Source: Antitrichia curtipendula (taxonomy: Eukaryota > Streptophyta > Bryopsida > Hypnales > Leucodontaceae). From it: 64,000 nucleotides of DNA. The notes under the pieces were generated by a model. It did no database searches and was not told the DNA's origin. It was given only the letters and a program-made list of their open reading frames with translations. The DNA lies in the NCBI GenBank assembly GCA_951230915.1, contig OX579637.1, positions 12,834,001-12,898,000 of the forward strand, in the 5' to 3' direction. Below, one piece after another: positions 34,063-45,511 of the stretch (its first letter is position 1; each line of letters opens with the position of its first letter). A program made the position numbers and the translations under genes.

Positions 34063-37000
34063 TCATAAAATCCCACTCTCTAGAATGTGTCTGATCTCAT
34101 TAAAGCTGAAGCTTGGAGCATGAATGAAAGCATCTACTTTTGCATCAAAGCAACAAATGACAACAAATAGGAAATACAAATGCTTGCAATTGGCCCATTG
34201 TCCTCTCTTCCCTAGTGCCTTAGTAGACATTTCCTTGAAATAAGGACATGAGCATTCCGGATATGACCCTATAGTTAGTATGTATTGTTGAATGTTAGGC
34301 TCAACACCAGAGTCAATTGTAACAATGCATCCAAATCCTGGATGCGGAATCAATGTTATTTGTCGGACAACAACCGTCAAGGTAATTGCAGAACCGCAAT
34401 TGTTCGCTTGTTTTGTGGTAGGAGCAGTTGGGTTCCTCCAAATTTTCCTTCCAGACCTAGTGCTTGGATGCTAGGCTGGAAAATCAGGAACATTGATATC
34501 TGATAAATCAGTCGGTAAAGTGAATTCACCGAAAAGCCTACGTGGTGACATTTCAAGGCGTTCGGGTAGACGGAAGCCAGCATTCTGAAGCTGCAATATC
34601 TCCGCAGGCATAAGATTTGTTCCTTTCAAGACTAGCCAAATGCAAGGCACATCGGGTTTAGACATTATCCATTTTCTCTTTGTACCTTTCACGCAGCGCT
34701 CGATGTCGTCGTTGCAGAAGAAAAATTGTGTTCTTTCAATTCTTTTCTTTTGGTAACAATCCATGTCGCCGATGTAAGTTGGAGCAGTGGTTCCTTTGTT
34801 GCCTTGGACAATCTTTGCAACACATTTCTTCCTTGTTATAGCCTGCAAGGCAAAGCACGCCTTCGACGAAGTCTTTGGCAGTCTAGCAATATGCCACTTT
34901 GAAAGATTGCATGAAGTCTCCTAGACGCTCAGTACTCGAAAGGCCTGGGAAGTGGATGGCGCATTTACAGGGCCACCAGGATTATCCGACATTGTCCTAG
35001 TATCTTGTGGTGAGGCTTCTTCAGTAACTGTATCAAGAGGAGTAGTTGATGTACTCGCCCTTGTTCTTCTCATTCCCGTCCGAGGTCTGGAGAAATTGAC
35101 TTTGTCCGAGCGATGTGACTCATGCTCAAACCCTAACGGCACGTTTGGCATCCGACCTTGCAATCCAAAAACCTCCGCCTTGGGTAAGTAAGGATCCCTT
35201 TTGCAGTATTCACTAGCTCCCGGGATAATTTTCATTGCATCGTTTAGCTTTCTGGGATCCCCAATGAGCTGCGCATAACGCTGCGCTACTCAAAGTTGCA
35301 AATATGCCTTTCCTGGGTTCTCATCCTTCAAAAATTGGTAATAACGAGCCATCTACATAAATGCTCTTACATAATCATCAACCGTTGCAACGTACAAATC
35401 ATTTCCTCGCTTGCTTGACTGTTGCTGCCATTTGTTATAGACCGTCTCTGCCAAGTTGCAAGATGGCATCTCTGCCACCTCATGAGCAAGCAAATCCTGT
35501 GGACAAAACATGATAACCAGGATTCAAAGAAGATTTCAACAAATGCTGACATCATTATGCTTGTAGGTAGCAATTCACTAACACCTACATTATGCTTGGA
35601 GGTAGTATACATCAAAAAAGTCAATGTCTCTATATGATGTGATTAAATGCCAAACCAAATTTCAATATTAACATATTTGTACATGCACATCCAGAAAACC
35701 TCAAACAAAGTAAGAATGAAATCAAGGGATAATCTTACGATCTACATGAAGCCTCCCCACAGTCTGTAACGAAAGTGCCAGAAAGCAAGCCATAGCTGGA
35801 GGCGATGAATCCCAGCTTTGGAGGCGATGAATCCCAGCCGCCCCGAATGAATGCCACCAACTTCAAATGGCATTGGAATTGAATGTCTACCACTACTAAC
35901 AAAGTCGCATCTTTATACTGCTTACAGAGTTTTCGATGCTGATCTTGAAGATCCGAACAAATGTCTGCTTTTGTATGCTTCTCCATGGATTGCGTCCAAT
36001 GAAATAAACAAGTACGTTCTCAGTTGACCATAGGTTGTGCGGAATCACCACCCCCGTAGACAATTCTCACTGCATTCCAGTTTCCCTGTGTGCAATCCGC
36101 CATAAAATCCTTGAAATAAGGCAATGGAATTCCATGCCTTTCCATAACCGCATTCAAATTTGTTCCAAAAAAATTTGCGCTGTGCTATCTTCTGATTGCA
36201 TATCACAGACAGCAATTGTCATGACCTTGCAGTAAATGGGATTGTATACGTGACATCCTATAGTTGTCTAGTCTTTCACTCGTTTGACATGATCAAACAT
36301 GATCCAAGAGTTTTGAAGGTCACCGCCTTGTTGCATTCGTTCCACCAGATCAACGCCACTTCCCGGTCCAACCTCGGACATTTTAAAAATGAAGACCTTG
36401 TCCAAATCCGAGCCCTGACCAGGAAACATGTTCTCTTGAACATAAGCCCAGTTGCTGCAGCCGCATAGCTTCAAAATGCTATCCATTACACCGAATCTCC
36501 TAAAATACTTGAAGGTGGTGACTTCGTTTTGAATGCTCGGAGAACTCATGAACTTGCACTTCTCTATAATTGGCACGAGTTCATCCATTCCAAGATTCAC
36601 TGATGGTGCTCCCTCTGGCCGCAGAAGCATCCCCCCTCCAAATTCCTTGCTTGCCTACAAAATAATAGAAGAGTTCGTCCCAGAAGGATTCCTCTCCACT
36701 TGATCCGAAATGAGATTCCGAGTTCTCTCTTTTGATGCACAACAATCTCTGTCTTTCACAGGATGATTATGAAATCCAAGGTGAACACACGCTTGCCGCG
36801 TCCCCGGCATTCCAACTACGTAATAAATCTTAGCAGAACAAGTAGCAATACATATGGGGACCTCACAACAAATTTTGCATGAAGTGGTTGAACTAGGAGG
36901 AGGGATAGGACCGACCTGAAAAACTACAGGAGAACATCCATCCCATTCCGTTTCATTTGAGAGTGCCACACGGTGCTTACGTGATAGATACTCGCAGTCG

Positions 37001-37851
37001 CCATTTCCACAACAAAGGTGCCCGACACAAGCTGATAACTGAAATGTCAACCCGTCTCCATTTTTTATGTTAGTCGTATGCAAGTTGGACCAAATGTGAC
37101 CGTCATAGCGTCTCTCCATCCCGCTTAGAAGCTTTACCTGACATTGTTGACCGGACTCGCCAAGCGCCGGTAACTCAAATATGATATCGCCATTAAACAC
37201 TGGAGGGACGAAGTCGACCTGATGTACTAGAATAGAATCGTAATCTATCCTCTTCAACTGATTCCGTGACCCTTTCATGTGGCTCAACTTTCAAAGGCAT
37301 GAAATAATGGATATCCCCGATCCACTTGTAGAGGTATTCAGCAACGTTGCATAAGATACAGAAGACGGTGTTGCGACTGGACGGCAAGGAGACGGCATTT
37401 GTTTCCGAACCTTGCACGGCGGTGACAAGTCGTCTGATTTGTCATTATCAATTAAAATAACATCAACTCCAGGCTCTATTTTCACTCGTGATGTAAGGGG
37501 CGTCTGATACAAACTAGTCGATGACAATTTCAACGAAACCTCACCATGAGACGAGCCACCAATAGCCAAGGGTAGGTCATACACTACATACAAACCTGGC
37601 TTCAGATGCCATATGTTAGGGATATTGTCTTGGATAGGCTCCTGGACTAGTGTATGGCACAGTTCGCCGGTGGTACTATCAAAAATTTCCTCGTCAATAT
37701 GCATTGTGGTATCAGAAAGGCGAAAACAAATACTCAAACGCAATGCACACACGACCGCAAATCCCATGTCCTTAACTGGAAAAGAAATCGGAACTGCATC
37801 TCTTAGTGTCCGCACAAGTACCATTGAATTGCATAAACCGACTTCACTCAT
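34063..37851 (-). pseudogene. Mutator-like (MULE) transposase with SWIM zinc finger
   Basis: Two exons can be followed. Exon 1 (37851 to about 35740) starts MSEVGLCNSMVLV. It has a Cys/His-rich region (CKICCEVPICIATC, ACVHLGFHNHPVKD), then the MULE DDE core: WIMFDHVKRVKD-TTIGCHVYN, AVCDMQSED and FKDFMADCTQGNWNAVRIVY. Exon 2 (35496-34063, after acceptor TCCACAG) has DLLAHEVAEMPSCN. It ends with a SWIM finger, CSCPYFKEM...NCKHLYFLF (CxC...CxH), near 34180-34260. One frameshift near 36165 and about eight in-frame stops break it. Those at about 37291, 36655, 36268, 36055, 35370, 35295, 34921 and 34471 are TAG/TGA, mostly where Gln, Arg or Trp would be expected. It belongs to the element spanning 32444-50774. 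Confidence 0.85.
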
Positions 37852-39541
37852 CGCAAGTGCACAAGAGAAGTATCACAAAGCATATCAGTGAATGACACAA
37901 GAATCACTAACAAGAGCAAGAGATGGAACATTTGCAAAGGTTTGGACATTGAGAGAGTCGCCATATTGAATCCATCCCTATTAAAGGACGCCCAAGCTGA
38001 TAAAGACCCCCACCTACTTAGTACCCGTCATTTGAAGGTGATCAATTTCTTCCCACCATAATGCCAGACAACGCAAATTACGGCAACTGACATAGAAAAT
38101 CCAAGCATATATCCAACTGCCAATCCAGCGAACATAATCAGTAACGAAAAACAATTTATGAGAATAGGTATCATTTATAATTCTGTAGGAAGAATACTTA
38201 TACTTCAGAATACAAATATTATATCCAAATGGTATGCAATATAGTGTATACTTCCAAGAACACTCGAACTATGAAGTCCAGCAATCATTGACAACCGTCA
38301 AGAAACTGACACTACTACTCACTAAATATGTCTTCATAAAATACAGTCAATCGTATATGAAGAACTGTTAATGATTATTAAATTCTCATCGGAATAAGTG
38401 GTTGATCATTTACAACTAGCACAATAACTCTCCTATTTGATATTAAATGCACGGTATCCAACCAAAGCCGGCCCTCCCAGAGTGGTTAGCTACAGTACAT
38501 CCAACGTAAAAAAAATCCCTAGAATGGAAGGATCCCAAATTAATCATTGTATCATCAATCTCCAAGACCAATGGATATTTTGTAAATTATAAAAGACGTA
38601 GGACATTTGCAATAATCTCAGTAGCACATCTTGAACGATTAAGAAGAAGTCTAAATTAGCCTCACCCATAACCGTCACTGTAACCATAATCGTCACTTCC
38701 AAAATAGTGGAAAATTTTGGGAAGTCGATCTCAAGATGTCATACGAAAGTGCTTTGGAATTCAAATTCTATTACAAATCAGTTTCATCAGGTTGTTGGCT
38801 ATCCATTAATACACAGAATGTAAAGAATCCCTTAGTTGGATGGTCATGGGTAAGGGTATCCCCGGTCGAAGGATTTTGTGATAGTGAACTTCCTAAACTG
38901 AATCCCTCCAGTGTACTCAGCTTTACCTTCTAGAGCTGGTAGTCATATTTATAAATCAAAATGAATATGGAATTGTAATTCATGAATTCAGCACGAAAAT
39001 CAAGAGCGAGTACAAAATCATCGAATGACTCAATGACAACAACACCCTCCGACTCCGAACATTGCTTAAAAGTGGACTTAGGTTAAGAGGGGCTAGTCAC
39101 CTGATACATGTCAAATAGCGAAATGGGTTTCGAACGGACAAACTGCTGAATGCACCATAAGGAGAATTACAATGTCCGGTTTGGGGATAAACCCATAGCG
39201 CTCAATTTTGATCTATAAATTCGAGATAGTCCTAAATATTTAGGATTCAAGGAATTTTGACTCCTCGAATGCATGTAAGGATTTGCTACTTTGCTACAGA
39301 TTAAAAAGACATATTCAGAGAATTCATGAATGAAAAAATTGTACAGGACAATAACCACAACTTGAACTGTTAGAATCTCAAGAAATAATATTATAAAATT
39401 GCCTAATAAAATCTCACTCAATCTCCTGAATCCAAATAAGCGACAATTGTGAAAATTGTCAAGACTATTTTCCCAGTTCCAATTTCAGTTCACTATTATT
39501 CATATTGAGATGATCCGGTCTCATCCAGGATCACCAGGTGG
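37852..39541. promoter_or_regulatory. Divergent spacer between transposase and ParB/methyltransferase-like gene
   Basis: A 1.7-kb AT-rich region between two genes transcribed away from each other. It presumably contains both promoters. No TATA box, palindrome or repeat could be assigned with confidence. Confidence 0.4.
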
Positions 39542-39751
39542 ATGACACCCCCCGATCCCCCCGCCGAAGATCCCTCTCGCTTTGCTGGTGACGTCGCCTT
39601 TCACGACGGCTACCTAATCCGGCCGGTTCCAAACAGCACCAACCTCGGAGATTGCCCATCCTCACCCGCCGAAGAAGAAACACCTCGATCATACGATCGG
39701 GTTGTCTTGCCTCTATGGAATAATCTCATACCGCGCTTGCTTCACTACACT

Positions 39752-41886
39752 GTATGTTCTTTTCCTGCTTTTCAAATTGTCAATTCCTTACAACACATTA
39801 TATAGTATAACTTAGTCAATGCTTGCGGTTGTGTCATTAAGAGTTTTCAGGCTTCTATTCGGGTGGATTCTTTGGTAGATGGACATGGAGATTTAGCGAC
39901 CAAACCTTAGGTCACGACGAAACAAGCAAGGAGCGGAAAACACAGAATCGGCAGTGCAACCACCGCCAGTGGTATGTTCTTCAATTTCACAGATTAGGAT
40001 TTGAGCGCGAGTGTTGATCATACTGATTTAACCAGACAGCCGTAGAAAGTAGAATGTAGCGGCGTAATTCACGAGTGAGTGATCACGAAATTGGTATCAA
40101 TGAGGGTGTGTCAACGAGGGTGCGTTGATGCGGCTATGCATACGGTGAATGGTCTGCCCCCCAGTCTCGGAACCGAGAGTGTCACTAGTGGGTCTCACGC
40201 TATGCTCGGTGATCCCAACCAATGGACGGGCGGGTGTTCATAAAACCTCTTAGTACTAAATTCTGGAAAGGATATTTTGCATTCAATTATAAGTCTTGTT
40301 GTCGGAAGCACTTCTTTTTTGGTGTGATTTCCTTGTTAGGCGTATTGGCTTCTCGGCTGTGCATACGGCAAATGGTGTGCCCCCACAGTCTCTGGACCGA
40401 GAGGGTCACTGGTGGGTCTCACGCTGTGCTCGGTGATCGCAACACGTGATCGGGCGGGTGTTCATAAAACCGCTCAGTACTAAATTCTGGACAGGATAAT
40501 CTGCATTCAATTATAAGTTTCGTTTTTGGAAACAATTCCTTTTTCATGTGACTGCCTTGTTATGCGTATTGGCTCTGCGGCTGTGCATACGGCTTAGAGT
40601 GTCCCCCTCAGTCTCGGGACCGAGAGTGTCACTGGTGGGTCTCACGCTATGCTCGGTGATCCCAACCAGTGGACGAGCGGGTGTTCATTGTGTCCGCTCA
40701 GTACTATATTCTGGAAAAGAAAGTCTGCATTCAATTTTATGTCTCATTTTTAGAAGCACTTCCTTTTTTGTGTGACTGCCTTGTTACGCGTATTGGCTTT
40801 TCGGCTGTGCATACGGCTTAGGGTGTGCCCTCCAGTCTCGGAACCGAGAGGGTCACTAGTGGGTCTCACGCTATGCTCGGTGATCCCAACCAGTGGACAA
40901 GCGGGTGTTCATTGTGTCCGCTCAGTACTATATTCTGGACAGGAAAGTCTGCATTCAATTATAAGTCTCGTTTTCGGAAGCACTTCCTTTTTCATGTGAC
41001 TGCCTTGTTACGCGTATTGGCTTCTCGACTGTGCATACGGCTTAGGGTGTGCCCCCCAGTCTCAAGACCAAGAGGGTCACTGGTGGGTCTCACGCTATGC
41101 TCGGTGATTGCAACACGTGACCGGGTGGGTGTTCATTGTGTCCGCTCAGTACTAAATTCTGCACAGGATAATTTGCATTCAATTTTATGTCTTGTTTTCG
41201 GAAGCAATTCCTTTTTCATGTGACTGCCTTGTTACGCGTTTTGGCTTCTTGGCTATTCATACGGCTTAGGGTGTGCCCCCCAGTCTCGGGACCGAGAGGG
41301 TCACTAGTGGGTCTCACGCTATGCTCGGTGATCGCAACATGTGACCGGGCGGGTGTTCATTGTGTCCGCTCAGTACTATATTCTGGACATAAAAGTCTGC
41401 ATTCAATTATAAGTCTCGTTTTCGGAAGCACTTCCTTTTTCGTGTGACTGCCTTGTTATGCGTATTGGCTTTGCGGCTTTGCATACGGCTTAGGGTCTGC
41501 CCCCCAGTCTCGGGACCGAGAGGGTCACTGGTGGGTCTCATGCTATGCTTGGTGATTGCAACACGTGACCGAGCGGGTGTTCATTGAATCCGCTTAGTAC
41601 GAAATTCTGGACAGGATAATCTACATTCAATTTTATGTCTCATTTTCAGAAGCAATTCCTTTTTCATGTGACTGCCTTGTTATGCATATTGACTGTGCGG
41701 CTGTGCATACGGCTTAGGGTGTGCCCCCCAGTCTCGAGACCGAGCGGGTCACTGGTGGGTCTCACGCTATGCTCGGTGATTGCAACACGTGACCGGGCGG
41801 GTGTTCATAAAACCGCTTAGTACTAAATTATGGACAGGATAATCGAATTCATGTTTTCGTCTATATCTGATTGGCGGGGTACAGAT
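39752..41886 (+). other. Probable intron carrying the satellite array
   Basis: Lies between a proposed first exon (ends LLHYT, donor GTATGT at 39752) and the exon beginning after TACAG at 41887. It is occupied mostly by the 224-bp array. The first exon is the least certain of the gene. Confidence 0.4.
40110..41850. repeat. 224-bp tandem (satellite-like) array, about 8 copies
   Basis: The unit landmark TTGGCT (and its variants) falls at 40345, 40569, 40793, 41017, 41241, 41465 and 41689, exactly 224 bp apart. A first diverged copy is about 223 bp before. Units contain GTCTCGGGACCGAGAGGGTC, itself a small palindrome, and GGTGGGTCTCACGCTATGCT. Since 224 is not a multiple of three, the repeated short open frames are artefacts. 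Confidence 0.95.
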
Positions 41887-43673
41887 TGAGAGTGGTGCTG
41901 GACATGGAGGTCAACCCAATGATGAACCGGGAGTCTAGGAGATTGGTGCTCAAAGGGAGGCTGACGATTTACATCTACTTATCCGACAAGAAGCTGACCC
42001 ACAAGCAGCTCCCGTCGACTTGGAGATCCCACCTCTAGCCCCGGGACAAATGGTAGGCGACCTAGTGAACCTGGATCCAAAAATTGTAGTCAACTATGAC
42101 CGTCTTGATATGGACGCTGTTTGGTCTACACTCAATTCAGCTTGCAGTTCATCAGGAAGTTGTTTGCTAGCCATGTCAACATCTGAGTCCAGTTTCGAGT
42201 ATTGCACTTGTGACAAAGAGGGTGTAGACTCCGATGTCATGTCTGATGATGATATCTTCATATTATGTTGCGGGATATATAGATCCCCATCCCAACCTTG
42301 CCCATGCTCCACTTCTTAGGATCATTTTAAGTGAGGATAAATTATAGTAAATGGCTTGACCAACCATGAACAAGGCTCGTTTCTATTGTCCCATGCTCCA
42401 CAATCAAGGTATTGCAACTTTAATGAATGAATTGTGAATTCGTATTGCCTATTTTGAATGTTGGATATTTCAATAGGACCAGGGGAAATGGATCCATCCT
42501 GCTCGGGAAGTGGAGGTAATATCTAATAATCAAGATCCCCATCAGCTCGACATTGAGGGAGATGATTCGGGGGACAATCACATCCCTGGAGTGGAAGTAG
42601 GGTTTAAGGAGGAGGACATTTGTCGGGTTCAAACATTTGACACAGTTACGGTCATTAACAGTTTGAAGATGACATCTGATGAGAACTCCCGCATGAAGAT
42701 ACCTCTATGTAGGTTGGTGCCAATGCCCATGGTGTGCCCAACGCTTTTGTGTGACTTGACTCACCTTGACAACCTGTTCTCACGCGGATATGATGAAGGG
42801 GCACGAGTATTTTATGTGTCATACTTTGATGAGACAAGAAACACGGCAATCTTTAGTGACGCCGAGAAGGAGTGGGGCCCAATATGGAACTCAGTGAATG
42901 ACTCTTTCAACGCGCGGCTCCTCTCAATTCCGTCTGTTAAGCATTTGGTGGATAACAAGTTCTTCGTCTGCGACAAAAATCACAAACGAATTGCTTGGAT
43001 GAACCACATTCAAAGGCTGCATAGCCATGATGCCGCTTGGCATGTATGTGTGGACTCTATTGTCCTTGACACTAGAGACCGCATTGGGGTGGCGATGCAG
43101 GCGATGCATGACATCAATATGTAAGAGAATCCATTCATTCATGTACTCATATTGGTGTAACAACATTGAGTTCCTCTTATTGGTTTCATTTTTTTGTGTT
43201 TTATCAGTTATTTACACTCTACATCATGTAGATTCATAGGCACACAGAGAACTCCCACGTAAAAACCAATCTCATGCATACCCTCTATCGGGTTCAGAAG
43301 TACGGAGTTATGGACCTCAATAAGTTCCAGGAGTTATTGACAGAGGAAGAGGTAAAGATATGCAAGACGCACACGCAGACGATCTGGTATACTATGCCGT
43401 TACTTATATTCATTGGATTCATTTTTAAGGTATGCAGTATCCTTCTATTACCTTTTATATGTTTCATTTCATGAAGGCTTCATCTTGTCCCTAGGAATTC
43501 TTATCATATACAGACTCATTTGTGCCTGCCATGTTGCCATCCAGCAAGAAATTAGTGCCGCTGCTGATGTAGCGATTCTGTTGCAGCACAAAATAGGTAA
43601 ATTCCCCATTATATTCACAAAAATCACCCTAAAGTATAACTAAGTGACTCTAAAGATCAAACCCACGAGATTC

Positions 43674-45511
43674 TGTGAAGTATCTAGCTCTATTAATCAA
43701 TTAAAAATAGTCAGTAGCACAATCCTTCATTTCCGGTCCTCTTTCAAAAACCGAAAACACAAACACCCAGAAAACTAATGACCGGATTCTCTCTATCTTT
43801 CGATTCCAACTAGTCTTCAGTCGTCAAATCCAACAAAACCCCATGATCATACTACTTCCGGTCCTGGTATCCGTCTAGATCAATCCGCTCTAGACAACTC
43901 ACAACTATTTCCTCTCCTATCCGGTTTGGTTTTACCTCTGTTTAGCCATCAGAGGGTTCGCCGCTTGCTTTTGAGAGTGGTAGGCCCACCACACCTTCCG
44001 TAACTTATAGTGGCTGAAGACCCACTTTCCTAATCTCTACTCTCCTAGACTAATACGGATCCGGTTTGGTCCTTCATAGCAGTCCGGATAGCAATCCAGT
44101 TGCTGGTCATGCAAAAAAACCCCGTACAATCCTCTCAATACTACAACGACCTTGATGCCAATCCTAATCCGTGCGAAGCTAAGGTGGTTACAAGTGCGCC
44201 CGTCCATTCCAACATCAACTAGAGTTCTTCCGTTTATCACTAAGATGGCGAGACCTCACAGGAGATCGGACACTCAACCAGATTTCCCACCCAGGAGTTC
44301 TAGCGTGACTAAGGAATCCCTCCCTATCCGCCTAGCCTAACAACGACTTTCTCACCTAGAATCTCAAATTCTAGAGGTGCTGAGGCACTGAAGTTCACTC
44401 CCAACTCTCTCTTATCCGCTTGCATGCACTTAGAACCAAGAAATAAGACGCCAAGGGGAGAAATCCCCAAGCAAACCGCTCGCGCTTCCCTAACTCCTTC
44501 TCATACAACCCTGCCACGCTTGGGAGAGACACACAATAAGAGAGCAAAATAGAAGATACAACAAAAATGCAAAGGAAAGACTCCCAGTCCCCAGCTCAGG
44601 GACTGACTTATATACACTCTCGAACATCCAAAAATACAAAAAGGTAACAGTGCCTGTAAAAGTCAACGCATTTCCGGATCCTGTCATCCGGATCCGTCCT
44701 AACACTACTGGATCGTATTATACATTCGGATCCGTTCTAATCCTATCCTACTTCTACAAAATTAACCTATCTACAAGGCAACTCCACGCCTCAGAGAAGG
44801 ACTCTTGGGCTTTGCTTCTTCTTCTTCTTCCTCCGTTGAGGGTAGGACCGGAATGACCTTCAGGAGTTTAACCGGAACAGTGTCCGCTGTAGACGCCCCT
44901 GCTTTATGTTTTCTAAACTGTGGCATGGACATAGACTAGATGAAGCCAGTTCCTTTCCGATTCTACCTCACCCACTCCTAGCCGCACGTCCCATCCTTAC
45001 TTTCTCTCACCGATCTCAACCGGAAAAATTCACAGAAGTCGGCGCGCATACGAAAATCTACCCTGCACACAATTCTAACACGCGTCCGCCTCCCTCACAC
45101 ACACACACTCGCACAAAACCAGCACCACGAACTAAAAACGAGGAGCGCAAAGAACATACACTCACCAAACAGTGTTTACAAAAGAGGCGTAACTGAACTG
45201 GTCCTGGCCTTATATACTCTTCGTGACCTAAAATGACCTTTTTCCGGTTGGGCCTTACCATTCCGGTCCAACCCTAATCCGGTCCTGTAACCCTAATCCG
45301 GTCCTCGAACACTTCCGGACAAGGTTCCGATTCCATTCCGGTTCCTGAGTATCACTGCTAGGACCGGATTCTTTCCAACTGTTCCACTATTTTAATGTCT
45401 TTCTTAATTTTTCGTTCTCTTCTGTTTCTAAACGGAATCTGGATACTAACTAATAGTTTCCGATCCATTTTCTAAATAAACAAATGAAAACCAAAAATTC
45501 TGGTTGCAACA
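43674..45511 (-). mobile_element. Solo LTR (1838 bp) inserted in an exon
   Basis: Begins TGTGAAGTATC and ends GGTTGCAACA, so both ends show TG...CA. It is flanked by the 5-bp duplication GATTC (43669-43673 and 45512-45516). Removing it rejoins an exon encoding HKIDQTHEIRKLKEDNQEV. TATA-like boxes (GTATATAAG) occur on the minus strand near 44609-44619 and 45206-45216, and CCGGTCC/CCGGATCC motifs are dense. Orientation on the minus strand is inferred from these. No internal coding region is present, consistent with LTR-LTR recombination. Confidence 0.85.

Noticed and set aside
40548..41820. Repeated 60-130 aa open frames with a shared sequence (LCIRLRVCPP...GSLVGLTLCS)
   Set aside because: They are produced by the 224-bp satellite. 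The unit is not a multiple of three, so each frame ends at the next unit, and no start, splice or family evidence supports coding.
40110..41850. 5S or other rRNA gene cluster in the 224-bp array
   Set aside because: The unit contains no recognisable 5S internal promoter or rRNA core, and only the tandem layout is reminiscent.
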